This document shows, piece by piece, positions 1 to 10,963 of a DNA stretch of 64,000 bases. The first letter of the stretch is position 1. Each line of letters opens with the position of its first letter. The stretch spans positions 682,001 through 746,000 of the forward strand of contig JAHGAU010000028.1 of NCBI GenBank assembly GCA_019925105.1. Reading direction: 5' to 3'. Below the pieces are notes generated by a model. The model worked only from the letters and a program-made list of their open reading frames with translations. It did not search any database and had not been told where the DNA came from. A program made the translations under genes and the position numbers. Source of the DNA: Niebla homalea (Eukaryota; Ascomycota; Lecanoromycetes; Lecanorales; Ramalinaceae).

Positions 1-276
1 AGTGTGGACAACATCTATAACACCACTATCACAACCACTCATCATCACCACCACCATTACGGCAGCTCATCAGGCTCGGAGTCTTCCTCGAGGCCCAGTT
101 CCAGCAGGATCAGTAGCTGGATCGATACCAAGCATAGCGGCTCACCATCATCCCAATCCACCAACCCTACCACCGTATCGTCGTCAAACTCGTTCCACTG
201 GCCTGGGGAATGTGGGCGGATATTCAGGAGTACGGGTCGCTCACCGGTACATACTAAAAACCTCCTAACCTGCTAA
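1..276 (+). CDS. Possible 3' end of a gene cut by the window edge
   Basis: An open frame runs in from the left edge and stops at 276. It is rich in Ser, Thr and His, including a run of six His, and resembles no family I recognise. A second reading is possible: frame 3 from about 148 to 249 gives a more ordinary protein end (WADIQEYGSLTGTY then TAA) if an intron ends at the TAG just before it. Either could be the tail of a gene that starts outside the window. Low-complexity composition makes it equally possible that nothing is coded here. Confidence 0.2.
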   Translation, partial: SVDNIYNTTITTTHHHHHHYGSSSGSESSSRPSSSRISSWIDTKHSGSPSSQSTNPTTVSSSNSFHWPGECGRIFRSTGRSPVHTKNLLTC

Positions 277-884
277 CCTCCAATGTTGATTGTGGGGGTT
301 GGGATGGCTTATCATCAGGATACAGGACTTTGAGACACCCCCGAATTATGTGGAGATTTCCCCAAGACGTACGCACAGAAGGCGCAGGGCAGGGTCGACT
401 GATGACAATTTTGCCCTCTACCGCTAAAGATGCGTGACATTGCTGAGAAGGCAAAGGAGCGATCTTGGTATGTTGGGAGGTCGTAGGGCGTTTTGGCACA
501 ATTGGGGGAGTATGATCAAGGGATGGAGTTTGGGCGTTCTTGAGAGGCATGCGGGCATGTTGGGAGTACGAAGGATAATTTCAGATTGAACTTTTACAGT
601 TCAGCAGAGTAGAGCGGCAAAAATGATTGAAATGATTGCGCTGTACAATGCGTTGTATAATTGGGCAGAGATTCGACCTTAGTGATTACCCGTGACGTAT
701 ATTGCACAAGCGCTAGAGCTGATCAGGCCTAGATCCTGCAGCCAACTTCTTGGCATTGGTTTTGTTTTGATTGCTTGCATGCTCTCGTTGTTCAAGTAGA
801 CGAGCGTGGGAATTCCTATACAAAAGTCTCCCTCACTTTCGCTTCGGAAAAGGCAATGATCACATCTGAAGCAACTCTCTCGTC
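277..884. other. No gene seen
   Basis: I see no supported gene here. A 98-codon frame on the minus strand (254-550) has no family features and no splice context. The right part is the 3' flank of the Hsp70-like gene. Confidence 0.4.
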
Positions 885-3231
885 CTACCTCAGCCCTCTA
901 TACATGTCGCTTATATCGTCATAATCATCATTGCTTGATTGTTCAGGAGCTTCCCAAGTCACCTGAATGGCATCATGTTCATGGCTCAGTACCTTCCGAT
1001 CGTTGGATTGGAGCTGGAACTTGAGGTCCGCCGCTCCCAGGATCACCTTGACACAGAACTTTACTCTCACATAAGGTTGCCCAACATTGTACCAGTGCCG
1101 ATTCTTGAGCTTCATGTCCACAATTTTGCTCCTGAGGTTGGATTCTACTCCACAAACAACCTTCACTCCGTCCTCGGCCATGCTATATGGGAGCTGGTCG
1201 CCTGCGGCTGAAGATGTGACAATGTGAGTCTTCCATGGATTAGTCTCCTCACCAGGTCTGATCTTTAGCCAATACGGCTTGGATATACCATCGCTGGGGA
1301 TGATCTCCCCCTGCGCAATCTCAGGTATGAGCAGATGACGCTGCTGAGGAATACTTCCAAGGGGGCTCACCTGCTTCACGAACCAGTCGATAGCGTTTTC
1401 TACATACTTCTTGCCATCTCGAGGGTCCTTGGTGACAAATTTTCCCATGTGTCTGGGGTTGTTCGGGTCGTATGCTTGACGACATCTTACCCCGTAGCTC
1501 ATCCGGCAGCATCGCTCATTGAAGACCGTGTTGCCTCGGCTGATCAATTGAGTCCGATCCATGACCAGACCGTGGACAACCGCCAGCTGGCTGTAGCAAG
1601 CCTAGTCAGTAGTGCCAATGGTCCAGATCAGGGCTCACTTACGGCTCGAAAACGACAATGACTCTTGTCTTTTGGGCGTTTCGTCTCAATGAATCGCCCG
1701 CCACACCAAAGCGTGACTCGAGGCGCTGCTTTACATATGCGGAGCTGCCGAGCCCACCCGAGAGAACCAGGTACGACTTGGGAAAGATGAGTGACCATCC
1801 TGACTGACGCATGGACCGGGGCCTACTCAACTATTCCGACTCCCGGATGATTCTGCTCCATCTTCTCATATTGTCCATCAACCAGATCGAGCATGCCATC
1901 GACCTGAATGTCAAACAGCTGCTTGATCTCTTCACTTACGCACTTTCAGCAGGACCGTACTTCATGATGATTTATTTGATACCTTACCGTCTCAGGATCA
2001 TCTTCCCATTCTCAATGTTTACCTCTGGAAATGAGGAACCAGGGGATAGACCAGGCACCGGCAGTGGGACTGTCGGTATCCCTGAAAATGCAGGCGTCCC
2101 GTACGAGCATTTCGTCCGTTCCCATCTACCACGTATCATTTGGTCCGCAATTTCAGCGGGCTCCTCTTGAAGTTGGTCCTGAATCTTCTCCAACCTGGTC
2201 GTGATGAGCTCATGTGAATCCAAGTCTATCAAAGCAGATCCTATGGGTCTTCCTGCACACAGTGAGCTGTGTTCTTACCATGCCTGGCCCCTTGAGGCAT
2301 CGATTTGTGACGACCTACCTTCCACCCAACCAAGCTGTTGCAACTGTGTCGCTTGGCCCTTTGATGATGTTAATTTGAGGACGTTGACATCCTACCGACA
2401 GACTGAATCAGCAGAGTGTGCAGGAGCTTCTCCCACCGAAAGTGGTACGATACCGTTGTTCCACCGCCAGCATCACAGACCAATACGATATCGTTCCTCT
2501 AAACATTCAGATCAGTGGGCATCCTCTCATTGGACAAGCCAGTCATTTGCCTATATCACTTACATCGAAGTTTTGTTTTGAGGCATAGACTGCCGCGGCT
2601 TCGGCTTCAGTGAGCCCGATCCGAGCCCGGTGATAGGGACCATCACTCCCGTAACCAGCGCCTTTGACTAGCCTTTCCATTTGCACGATCATGCTCGGAT
2701 TCTTCCAGGTCGTCGGTACACTAAAGACAAACTCTGTCCTTCTGAGGCTCCATCTGGGGAAGGATGTCTCGAAGGTTTCAACGATATGGTCATGGATACA
2801 GCGGAGATAGTCCTGGAACCACTGTCTTGCTTGAGCGAGTCTTGGCGCCTCTGGTCGAGGATCATGGTATGTTGGATCCAAGTGGAGTTTGAAGCAGGTG
2901 AGTATGTCCGTGTTGCTCTCTTCTGTATCAGACAGAAAGCCCCAAGATTTTATGGTTGTAGAATCATCTTCATATTGAAGTAATGTCGGTACCTTGTTCG
3001 CCAACTCATTTATACCCTTTCCTGGCCAGTGTTGGATTGTCTTAGGCTCTAGCCATTCCGGTCCCATGGAGTAGGCGACGCCTAGGGCGCAAAGACGGCG
3101 TAAGCGTATCATAAAATTGCGGCCTCGAAGCAAGAGGTTTGAAAATGCAGGACTGAATCCAGCATACCTGTACACGTCATGCCAAAATCGATCCCTATTA
3201 CCACCTCAGGAAGCCAGTCATCATCGGCCAT
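885..3231 (-). CDS. Fungal Hsp70-like ATPase (HSPA12-like actin/Hsp70 fold), eight exons
   Basis: Probable exons (minus): 3231-3168, 3081-2564, 2498-2454, 2391-2319, 2252-1988, 1934-1841, 1803-1643, 1590-885, giving about 641 residues. All joins keep frame and most use GTAAG/GTATG donors. The protein carries the Hsp70/actin nucleotide-binding signature in order: phosphate-1 loop GIDFGMTCTGVAYS near residue 14, phosphate-2 loop DAGGGTTDV near residue 207, and adenosine loop LSGGLGSSAYV near residue 370. A canonical C-terminal peptide-binding domain is not apparent; the tail after the ATPase is specific to this fungal family. Such genes are abundant in Pezizomycotina and often sit near HET/NLR genes, but their clients are unknown. 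The intron at 1804-1840 is only 37 bp, so that junction is the least certain. The start is the ATG directly before DDDWLPEVVIGIDFG. Confidence 0.85.
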
Positions 3232-3731
3232 GTTGGCAGCGAAGAAGGTCTCTCCTGCGATTTCCAGAAGACCCTCTTCCCAAAAGGATCAGAAGCTCAT
3301 CTCACCGGGCGCACTCGGTAAAATCGTTGAGGCGGAGTGACCAAGTTCGCTCTTTGGCAGCAACGACGTACCCAAGTTGCCCCAGTAATAACCGGGATAG
3401 GTCTGGACCGATGATCGTTACGATCTAGCACTTTGCGCGTGACGAGTCCATGCAGTCGTAATCTTTGGCTTGCATACGGGCCCCCATTTATTTCCACCAA
3501 AGGCAGATGGGGGTACTCAAATCGTTTTGCCATGCTTTTGGTGCATAGCAGCCGAGCAGGCTGAACTGGGAGAGCTTGTCGGTAATAAATCTCATTCTCT
3601 TGTCAGAGAGAGCGTACTAAATCTTTCCCTGTGATATATTGCGCAAGTTTCTGTCTCTAAACCGCTCTCCACTCTCGTAGAAAGCAGTTTGAACTTGAGA
3701 TTACATTGACCAAAGTTCTTTAACTGTGGAC
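3232..3731. other. Divergent intergenic region
   Basis: Shared 5' region between the Hsp70-like gene (-) and the membrane protein (+), about 500 bp. I see no clear TATA box or repeat. Confidence 0.4.
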
Positions 3732-4880
3732 ATGGCGGATTGGAATAAGAGAAGTTCGAATCCACCTGGTCCGAATGGCAACAATACATTATCTACTCAC
3801 CATGGATCGGCTCCTACGGTCCCACCTAATGCTACAGCCCCCTCGTTGGCCAACGATCGGCTTTCCAACGGAGCTGTTGCGGGAACGGTCATTGCGGTAG
3901 CTCTTGCATTGGCGCTCCTTACCTTTCTGGTGACATTCTTCATCATGCGCCGAAAAGAAGCATCGCGGACACAGCGACAGACACCCATGCACGAAAAGAC
4001 AAATCACATGAATACTGATCGAGAGGGACCTCTTTCAACGGCGACATCACAAGTCAGCGACCCCGTCCTGAACTCTCTGCCTCAGTCAGCGGATGATGCC
4101 ACCATTCAGGGAAGTACCCAGGCTACCCTGGAGCAGGTCGGCCTTCACATAGAAAACTTCTATCGGAACAGGCCAACTTCACGTGCCAAAGTCCAGGAAT
4201 CAGAGCTTAAAGCATACGATTCAACCTGTCTTCCCGGTCCGCTGGCTGTCATTCTACCGCAATCGACAAAAGCCAGCTCTATCTTGAAACATACCCTATC
4301 CAATGTTGTCATGACTTCTATCTCGTCTACAGGTAATCCTGGTCAATCACTACTCCCAGCGGAATTTGTGCTTCTTCCAAGTAATATTGGATCGTCAAAG
4401 TCTCCAAGTTCGACAAAGCCGGGTTAGTCAATCCATCGTTCCGATGTCAGGCATGATTCGGGACATGCTAATATTGTCCTTAAACCAGGATTTGAACCAG
4501 CCTTCTCACGATGGCGGCAGCTTACAGCCTACCTGGTACCAAATCCCGGAGAGAACGCTGCCTACAGGGCCCACCGAAATCGTCAAATTGACAGCATGGT
4601 GCGAGGCTTCTGTCGCGTCTTTGCTCCTTGGGAGGATCCCAAATACGGGAGCGATCAGCGCTCCAAGAGCTTGTCAGCGATATTCACAGGCGCAAGTGAG
4701 CTCGGCATTTTGCTCTTCTCTCAATCTTCAGAATTGCATTTTCGCTGGCCAAATAGTGGCGATAGCATGGGTACCCATGAGCTGGCAATGACACCTACCC
4801 TCGTGAAAAAGACTGATGAGCGGGGTGCCCGTTTGCATGTCCCACAAGTACTAGTGGAGGCTGAGTCCGGGAGATTTTGA
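3732..4880 (+). CDS. Single-pass membrane protein with conserved cytosolic domain, function unknown
   Basis: Two exons, 3732-4422 and 4489-4880, with a 66-bp intron (GTTAGT donor, GCTAAT branch, CCAG acceptor); about 360 residues. The first 45 residues are Pro/Asn/Ser/Thr-rich and likely outside the membrane. One TM helix follows (GTVIAVALALALLTFLVTFF, about residues 52-71) with a basic MRRK stop-transfer. The cytosolic part has the 'VGLHIENFYRNRP' segment and, in exon 2, FSRWRQLTAYL, VFAPWEDP and LGILLFSQ. I recognise this arrangement from fungal hypothetical proteins but know of no assigned function. The ATG at 3732 is the only ATG before the TM segment that gives this layout. It is transcribed away from the Hsp70-like gene. 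Confidence 0.8.
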
Positions 4881-6074
4881 TGGGTGGGCATACCACATAG
4901 AGATGCAGAGGATCCCAATGCCGAAATTACGATGGGCACCTGACAGAAGGATGAGACGAGGCTGCAGCGACAGGTTCAAGCGAGAAACATTACACGGCGC
5001 GGTGTGGCATTGGAATGTCAAGTATGCTACACGTTCGTCCCACATCTGCCGATCCATCCCTTCCACGTTCAACGCTGCGTCTAGACTCGGATGTGTGCGA
5101 ATACGATATCTATCATCATCTACCAGAAGTTGGGTTGCCAAGCCTCACTTGGCCGCAATGTGTAGTATTGCGCATGAGTATTGCGCATGTGATTGAATTG
5201 TTTTAGGGCCATGCTTGAGATGTCAGCACTAGTCAATCTCAGTCCTCATTTGACCAAGCGGGACCCGGCATGCGTGCTGTCTGATGGAAGAAGCATGCAT
5301 AAGGCTGGAGAGTCGTATTTGGAATTATCGAATGTTATTTCCGCGGCCAAGATAGGTGATCGTGATGCCCTGCAGGCGCCATCATGCATCAGCCTTGTCA
5401 TCATCCTACTCAACGGTACTGATTCTGCCTTGTTGAAAGTCTAGGTATTAACAACAGGGCATGTTTGCCCCACGATTGAACATGAGGTCCGTTCCAAAAG
5501 TCATTTTGACCAATCCAGACACTATCATCGAAGGCTTTCGGTACATTGTAGCGCTCCCACATGGTCCGATATGAATGGCATCAAATATATTGTAGCTCGA
5601 TGCAGCAAAAATGCCGTTCACGCATACTCGATAAATTGAAGAACCAACAGAATGACATGATAGTACCGATCGTCTGCATCAGGCGTGTCCGGAGGGGGGC
5701 TGGTAGGCCATTGTATTGGGCGACTTCAGCACCTAGAATGCCACCCATGTCCTTGTATCTGGAACTCCCACTGTCGCCTTCATTACAATTTCGAACAGCC
5801 AAATGCATGCAAGCGGCCTCGTTACTAATTTTGTTAGCAAAAAGGCAGCTCCAGATACTCCATGTCCAACATCTAATGAAATAGCTACGCAGCACACAAC
5901 ACCAAAATCAGAAATACTAGATACTTCATTATTCGAACACCTCCTGAACGGTGTACCTAGTGGGTCGTCCTGCCTGCTCGAAACTCCACTTGCTCTACTC
6001 CAATCAATCGCTGAAAGCCTCTTGCTCACAGATTCTCAGGATTACGTCTGGGTGCATCCTCAACATTAACAACA
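4881..6074. other. No supported gene
   Basis: Several frames of 60-107 codons occur on both strands, overlapping one another, with no domain, no convincing splice sites and no recognisable family. I treat them as chance frames. The right end should hold the promoter of the gene that starts at 6075. Confidence 0.4.
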
Positions 6075-7541
6075 ATGGATTTGGGCTCCGCCTTCAAGTT
6101 TATCACCAAACACGCGCCAGCCGATCCTGTCACTGCCTCTGTTCTTCGAAGCTTCTATGAACTCAGTAGATTCTCCTCTCAAATCAAAGCCGTTGACGAG
6201 CAGACAAGAGATCTACTATCAACAACTTATCATGTCGCATTCAATGTCAAGGAGGCGCGTCGATTGAGAAGGGATAAAGCTGCACTGCTCGATGCCAATG
6301 AGCGCCATTGGATGGACAGTGTCATCCGAGACACAGAGTTCGCGTTGTTCGAGATCGCTAAGCTTGTCGAACCAGCACGTATAGACTTGAGCGTCCGCAA
6401 GAGCGTGGAATTTCATAACAAGGTGAATTGGGTATTCAAACAAAACATCAAAGTCGGGGACAAGCATGCATGGTTGACCACTTGTCACCAATCGCTAGTG
6501 GCCGTCATTTCAAGTCTCAATCTCAAGTTGGTCAAACTCGAGATAGAGACCATTCCGGAAGAGCACCCATCGCCGCACGATGCGCAGATGCAACGATTCT
6601 TGAACTTCCAAAACCAGCGCAATAGGAGGAGAAGTGTCATGAGTCTGCGATCGGCAAATTCCAGTGCAGAGTCCAGCTCATCAGTGAGCTGGTCATCCAT
6701 TATGACGAAAGCCACGAGTCATCGGAATTCTGACAGCATCACTACTGGTAGTGTAGCAAGTCCGGGTATGGTATCCTTGCCAGCATTTGAGGCGCTAAAC
6801 CTGGAATGCTTGACTGGCGACGACAAAGTCTTTACTGACTTCCATCCCCCATTCACTTCATCGATCGATAGAAGCCCATCAGTACTTCCTCCTGTTGTAT
6901 CTTCTGTCGACAACGAATCCGACCCATCAGATGTCAAGGATGAATCAGGAATCGGCAGCCCAACAGACTACTTCACCATTCCCCAGCATTCGGAGACTAC
7001 CACTTACGCTTCCGTCAGCTCGACAAAGGCTGCAGACACTGAGCATGATGCCATAAACATACGCGATGACGGAGACAAGGAGTTGTCAGCCACAAACTCA
7101 CTTCTACCACCGTCTTTTCCCGGCGCAGACGGCTTGCAAGTCTACGACCCTTATTCACCCTATCATTCTCCCCTTTTCCCTCCTCTGCACACACGCGCAT
7201 CTACCTCTAGCTTTGTTGATGCTCGTTCAATGACGAACGCCGATAGCCAAGATATACGGTCTTCGCCGAATTTCACACAAGAGAACGTGAACTCTTCTAT
7301 GGGCTTAAATCATTATCCACATACCCAGGAATCGCAGCAACAAATGCGCAGGGCTTTCAGCGACAGTAGATATGCGCCAGAGCTGCACAGACCCATCAGT
7401 GAGGCTAGCTTGGCAGTATCCGAAGGAGCTCAGCCATCCTTGAACGCCAGGCGAGGGGGTGTATGTAGAGCTAAACGGAGTTGGTTGACGTTGCATGCCA
7501 GTCGGGTCAGTGATGGCCACGGCAGCGGTTGGAGTGGCTGA
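6075..7541 (+). CDS. Uncharacterised fungal protein, helical N-terminus and Ser-rich tail
   Basis: One long open frame of 488 codons with an ATG in good context (ACAACAATGG). Residues 1-165 are predominantly helical and charged (for example KEARRLRRDKAALLDA), followed by a long Ser/Thr/Pro-rich, probably disordered region. The N-terminal part resembles fungal hypothetical proteins with an 'N-terminal domain' sometimes found on NLR-like proteins, but no NACHT, NB-ARC or repeat domain is present. The last 30 residues (from about 7450) include a basic RAKRSWLTLHASR stretch. A different frame stays open from 7495 to 7809, so a 3' intron or a frameshift extending the protein is possible. Function unknown. 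Confidence 0.7.
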   Translation: MDLGSAFKFITKHAPADPVTASVLRSFYELSRFSSQIKAVDEQTRDLLSTTYHVAFNVKEARRLRRDKAALLDANERHWMDSVIRDTEFALFEIAKLVEPARIDLSVRKSVEFHNKVNWVFKQNIKVGDKHAWLTTCHQSLVAVISSLNLKLVKLEIETIPEEHPSPHDAQMQRFLNFQNQRNRRRSVMSLRSANSSAESSSSVSWSSIMTKATSHRNSDSITTGSVASPGMVSLPAFEALNLECLTGDDKVFTDFHPPFTSSIDRSPSVLPPVVSSVDNESDPSDVKDESGIGSPTDYFTIPQHSETTTYASVSSTKAADTEHDAINIRDDGDKELSATNSLLPPSFPGADGLQVYDPYSPYHSPLFPPLHTRASTSSFVDARSMTNADSQDIRSSPNFTQENVNSSMGLNHYPHTQESQQQMRRAFSDSRYAPELHRPISEASLAVSEGAQPSLNARRGGVCRAKRSWLTLHASRVSDGHGSGWSG

Positions 7542-8502
7542 TAACACTTTTAATTCTCAAACCCACATGAACGACGACGTTACAGTCATTTCACGGGAGC
7601 GGTGTGACAAGCGCTCTGATATCATTTCTAGATTGCGAAACGTTAAGGATGAAGAGAACCAACCGAGAACGTTGGCTACAAGCTCCACACCCATAGGACT
7701 CAACAGAGATAGTGGCGTGACTAGCGAAAGGCACGGGCGCCGTGCCCCACTGATATGGGAGTACACCCTTAGAGACTCGAGTAGTAACGTACAACGGTCG
7801 CTTAGGTGAGGAAGGCGTGTGATCTTCAAGCACTAGACCGCTACTCCTGCAGTGATAACCGAAAAATCGGAAATGGGGACGAGCCATAACCCCAGCCCTC
7901 ACATGCAGACACAGAATGTCACGTTGTGTGATGCGACACGAAGTCCCCTGCTGTGACCCTCCAACCTACCTCAAGCCATTGCGGCCGATTGGTTGAGTGT
8001 CCGCTCATCTAGGCATCAATACCGATAGCAGTGATCCAGAACGCGGCCAATCTGCTGCCGCAGCAGTTCAGTCTGCTTCTATGAGGCAAAGTCAGCGCCC
8101 GATTAGGGAAGAATCGTCGAAAAGCTATATGGAGGGGTTCGAGCGCAAAAACGAACACAATGCCACACACCAGATCTGTCCACAATCCGACAGAAACCGG
8201 CAGTCTCATGAATCCCAGTTTAACGAGACGTCAAGGCAATTAAGCTGAGCTATTATGCGCCCGCGCTCAGTCTGAGGCTGAGCCGCTCCAGGTGGGCATA
8301 CCCTTGCTGTATCGTTAATTCAGGTGCGATGCCCACATGGGCCATTGCTTTCACAAGGCTCTCAGTGAAAATCAATTCGTCTCTCCTGTCTTCATTCCGT
8401 ACTTTTGATTGCGAAGAATTCATGCGTCTAAAACGCTCCTTTTCAACATTATTACATCAGAGGAACACCGCTGCCTCTTCCACCTTATCAAGCCGACTTG
8501 CG
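7542..8502. other. No supported gene; possible 3' extension of upstream gene
   Basis: The frame 7495-7809 overlaps the end of the preceding gene and could be a spliced continuation, but I find no donor/acceptor pair I trust. The frame 7997-8248 has no family features. The stretch 8249-8502 is the 5' flank of the surface-protein gene. Confidence 0.35.
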
Positions 8503-9597
8503 ATGAGCTCCGTCATAGTCCTGCCCCTTCTCACGATTCTTTTCTCGGCCAGCCTTGTTCTCACACAGACAACAGAAACAGCACAGCTCCACATTGTCGA
8601 TGATGCCTTTGGCGGGAAACACCCTGATGGCGCCACCTTCCACGGCTCCGCCGCCATCTCGGGCTCGGCCACGTATTACACTGTTGACTGCAGGTCCGGA
8701 ATGAGCGGCTGTGCTGGCGATTCCTTTACCTTCACCGAGATCTCTGGGACTACCACTTATGTCATCAGTGATGGACCCTACAGGTCTGTTATGTTCCTTT
8801 CAGCCCAATAACGTTGTGTACGGTCCATGTGCTTTCCACTGCGTTGCATAATCTCTCCCGAAGCAACCGCTTGAGCCCCTAGATCTTACATCCACCTCGC
8901 TGACCTCGACTAGCGATTTCGTCTTTTGCGGGCCCACCACCGTGCCCAACGCCGACCTCTGCACTCGCGTCCCCAATACCGGTGAATACGTCATAGATCC
9001 CCATGGTAAGCCACGTGTCCCCTGCTTTACCCAAAATTTCCATCCGATCCCCACTTCTTCTCACACTCAAGCCATCATAATACCACAAGGCGAGAGTGAA
9101 TTGAGAACCCAATCACTGACTCTGATGACACAGGCAACTCTGTCACCGCCACCTCCTCGACCGACAGCGGTTACTTCGTCGTCTACCTCACCTCCCTCGC
9201 GGACGACGCCGCCTCCGCCATTGGCGCCACCATGGCGTCAGTCACCCTGAGCACGGTGACGAATACCATCAGCCTCACCCCTGCCCCCTCCCCCTCGAAT
9301 CAGTTGATCTCGCAAACAAAAAGCTCCGCAATTGCAAGCCCTACAACAAGCCCACCAGGCGGATTGTCCCATTCGGGAGAAATTGGCGTGGGTGTCGGAG
9401 TGGCTCTCGGGGCGGTGTTCGCGGCCGTGTTGGGGGTGTTCGGGTGGAAGAAGTGGAGGGCGCGGAGGAGTCCGGAGTATAGCCCGCCGGAACTGTATCC
9501 TGGTGCGGTGGAGCAAAGGGGTACGGGGGGCAATGGTGAGGCTACGAGGGTTGGAAGCGGGAGTGCGGCTGAGATAACGAAGGGGAGTTTGAGGTGA
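8503..9597 (+). CDS. Secreted/surface protein with signal peptide and one C-terminal TM helix
   Basis: Three exons, 8503-8783, 8914-9005 and 9134-9597, giving 278 residues with all phases consistent. Residues 1-22 form a signal peptide (SSVIVLPLLTILFSASLVLT). The ectodomain has four or more Cys (VDCRSGMSGCAGDSF; FVFCGPTTVPNADLC), then a Ser/Thr/Pro-rich stalk. A TM helix follows near residues 205-230 (GVGVGVALGAVFAAVLGVFGW) with a basic KKWRARR stop-transfer and a short cytosolic tail. The layout is that of fungal wall-sensor or adhesin-like proteins, but no WSC or other named domain is visible. Function unknown. Confidence 0.85.
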
Positions 9598-10138
9598 TGG
9601 GAGATGTAGAGAGACTGGGGGTTTATTGGTTAGGGGTTTCGGTGAAGTGGGGTTCGTGCATTTCAGAAACAAACCGCGTAATGTTGTGGATGTTGATTGC
9701 TAATTTCATGATTGAACGACAAGAGTCGACGATGGACCCTTTTGCTTTTGATGCTTGCATCGACCAACAAACTCATGTAACTGGCGCAGCGGGAGTTCAA
9801 TTTTCTGGCACGAAACGTCTCGAACTCATGAGCCGATCAAGATATCAAGATATTCACCGTTCATCGGAATGATTATGGTCGTACTTATAATTCGAGGTCA
9901 ATCGTTTGGCATCTCAACTCTACCCGGACCCGAGATCAAATGATATTCCTATCATATCGGCGCATTCAGAGGATCTGAAAACATTGAATCACTCTTTCAG
10001 ATGGAGTTCTACTAATGTTATCTCGAGAATATTCAAGACTAAACTTTAGGTAACTCTGAAGATTGAGGGGTTGAAATTAGGCTGAAATGTTGGTGGGGCC
10101 AGGGTGGAGTCGAAACGCCAAGTCACGTGGATTTTTAA

Positions 10139-10450
10139 GCGTATTCATAATCGATGTCGTTTCCTTGGCGTTTTGACTCCACCCCGACCTTACTGTATAT
10201 ACCAAAATTTTGGTTTAAATTCCGACCCTTTTAGTCCTCAGAAGGCCCCCTGAAAATCGAAGACTTTGGTTTTTAGTTTTTACCAAGAAATTTATATATA
10301 TAAATCGAAAAGATATGTTTATTAATTTAATTTACGTTATTCAATTCGCAAGATATATTAATTTGACCGAATACTCATAAGTATTACGAAGAAATTTAAG
10401 GTAAGGGTGGAGTCAAACTGCCAAGGAAGTGACATCGATTATGAATACGC
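10139..10450. repeat. 46-bp inverted repeat enclosing an AT-rich core (MITE-like or RIP-decayed element)
   Basis: The arm at 10139-10184 reads as the reverse complement of 10405-10450 with 42 of 46 positions matching. Two pairs of adjacent differences account for the mismatches. The enclosed 220 bp is strongly AT-rich. The outer end of the left arm (10164-10184, GGCGTTTTGACTCCACCC side) is itself the near-perfect inverse (20/21) of 10102-10122, so a 21-bp motif occurs three times in alternating orientation. Confidence 0.7.
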
Positions 10451-10456
10451 TAGATA

Positions 10457-10755
10457 TACGGAACATGGCACTAAAAGTCCTGGACAACGTTAAAGTCTGA
10501 AATTTGTCATCTTCATGACTTTGTATTTGATTGATTTTACAGTATTCTATTCAGCTCCCAAGGGAGTACTCCCTACGGACGTCCCTATAGCCGCGGAAAG
10601 TGGTGGCCCACGTGGGGCTTCGAGGTTGGTCCGTTAAGGGAGGGCCTCCGGAGCTTGATGTAATTTACTTAACACCCCAAGATTACAGCGCAGGATTAAT
10701 AACAATAGCAGTAGACTTCTAGCGTTGTCCAGGACTTTTAGTGCCATGTTCCGTA
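10457..10755. repeat. 33-bp perfect inverted repeat
   Basis: 10457-10489 is the exact reverse complement of 10723-10755 (33 of 33), with 233 bp between the arms. It begins 6 bp after the right arm of the preceding repeat, so the two are nested end to end. Perfect arms suggest a recent or selectively kept terminal inverted repeat. No transposase frame lies inside, so it would be non-autonomous. Confidence 0.75.
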
Positions 10756-10883
10756 AGGGTACGCTAATATCATACCCCCGCTCGCCCCGCACAGAAATAT
10801 GCAAAATGCTGAGAGGTGCATCTGTCAGCCACGATATGATCTCATCATGCCTCGAATCGTCTTCACCGCATGACTGCATTCTC

Positions 10884-10891
10884 TATATATA
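10884..10891 (+). promoter_or_regulatory. TATA box of the CYP53 gene
   Basis: TATATATA lies 73 bp upstream of the ATG at 10964, followed by a pyrimidine-rich leader, which suits a fungal core promoter. Confidence 0.5.
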
Positions 10892-10963
10892 CATTACAAA
10901 CTTTACCCCAGGACATCCAGGTCCTTTCTTCCTTCCTCCTCGGCTACTCCTGGTTTAATCATC

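Larger units (their letters stand above)
9598..10963. other. Intergenic region with inverted-repeat element remnants
   Basis: No gene supported. The centre (about 10200-10400) is very AT-rich, in contrast to its surroundings, and is framed by two sets of inverted repeats annotated separately. The right end is the CYP53 promoter. Confidence 0.5.

Noticed and set aside
10457..10755. Full DNA transposon
   Set aside because: The space between the inverted arms is 233 bp and holds no transposase frame.
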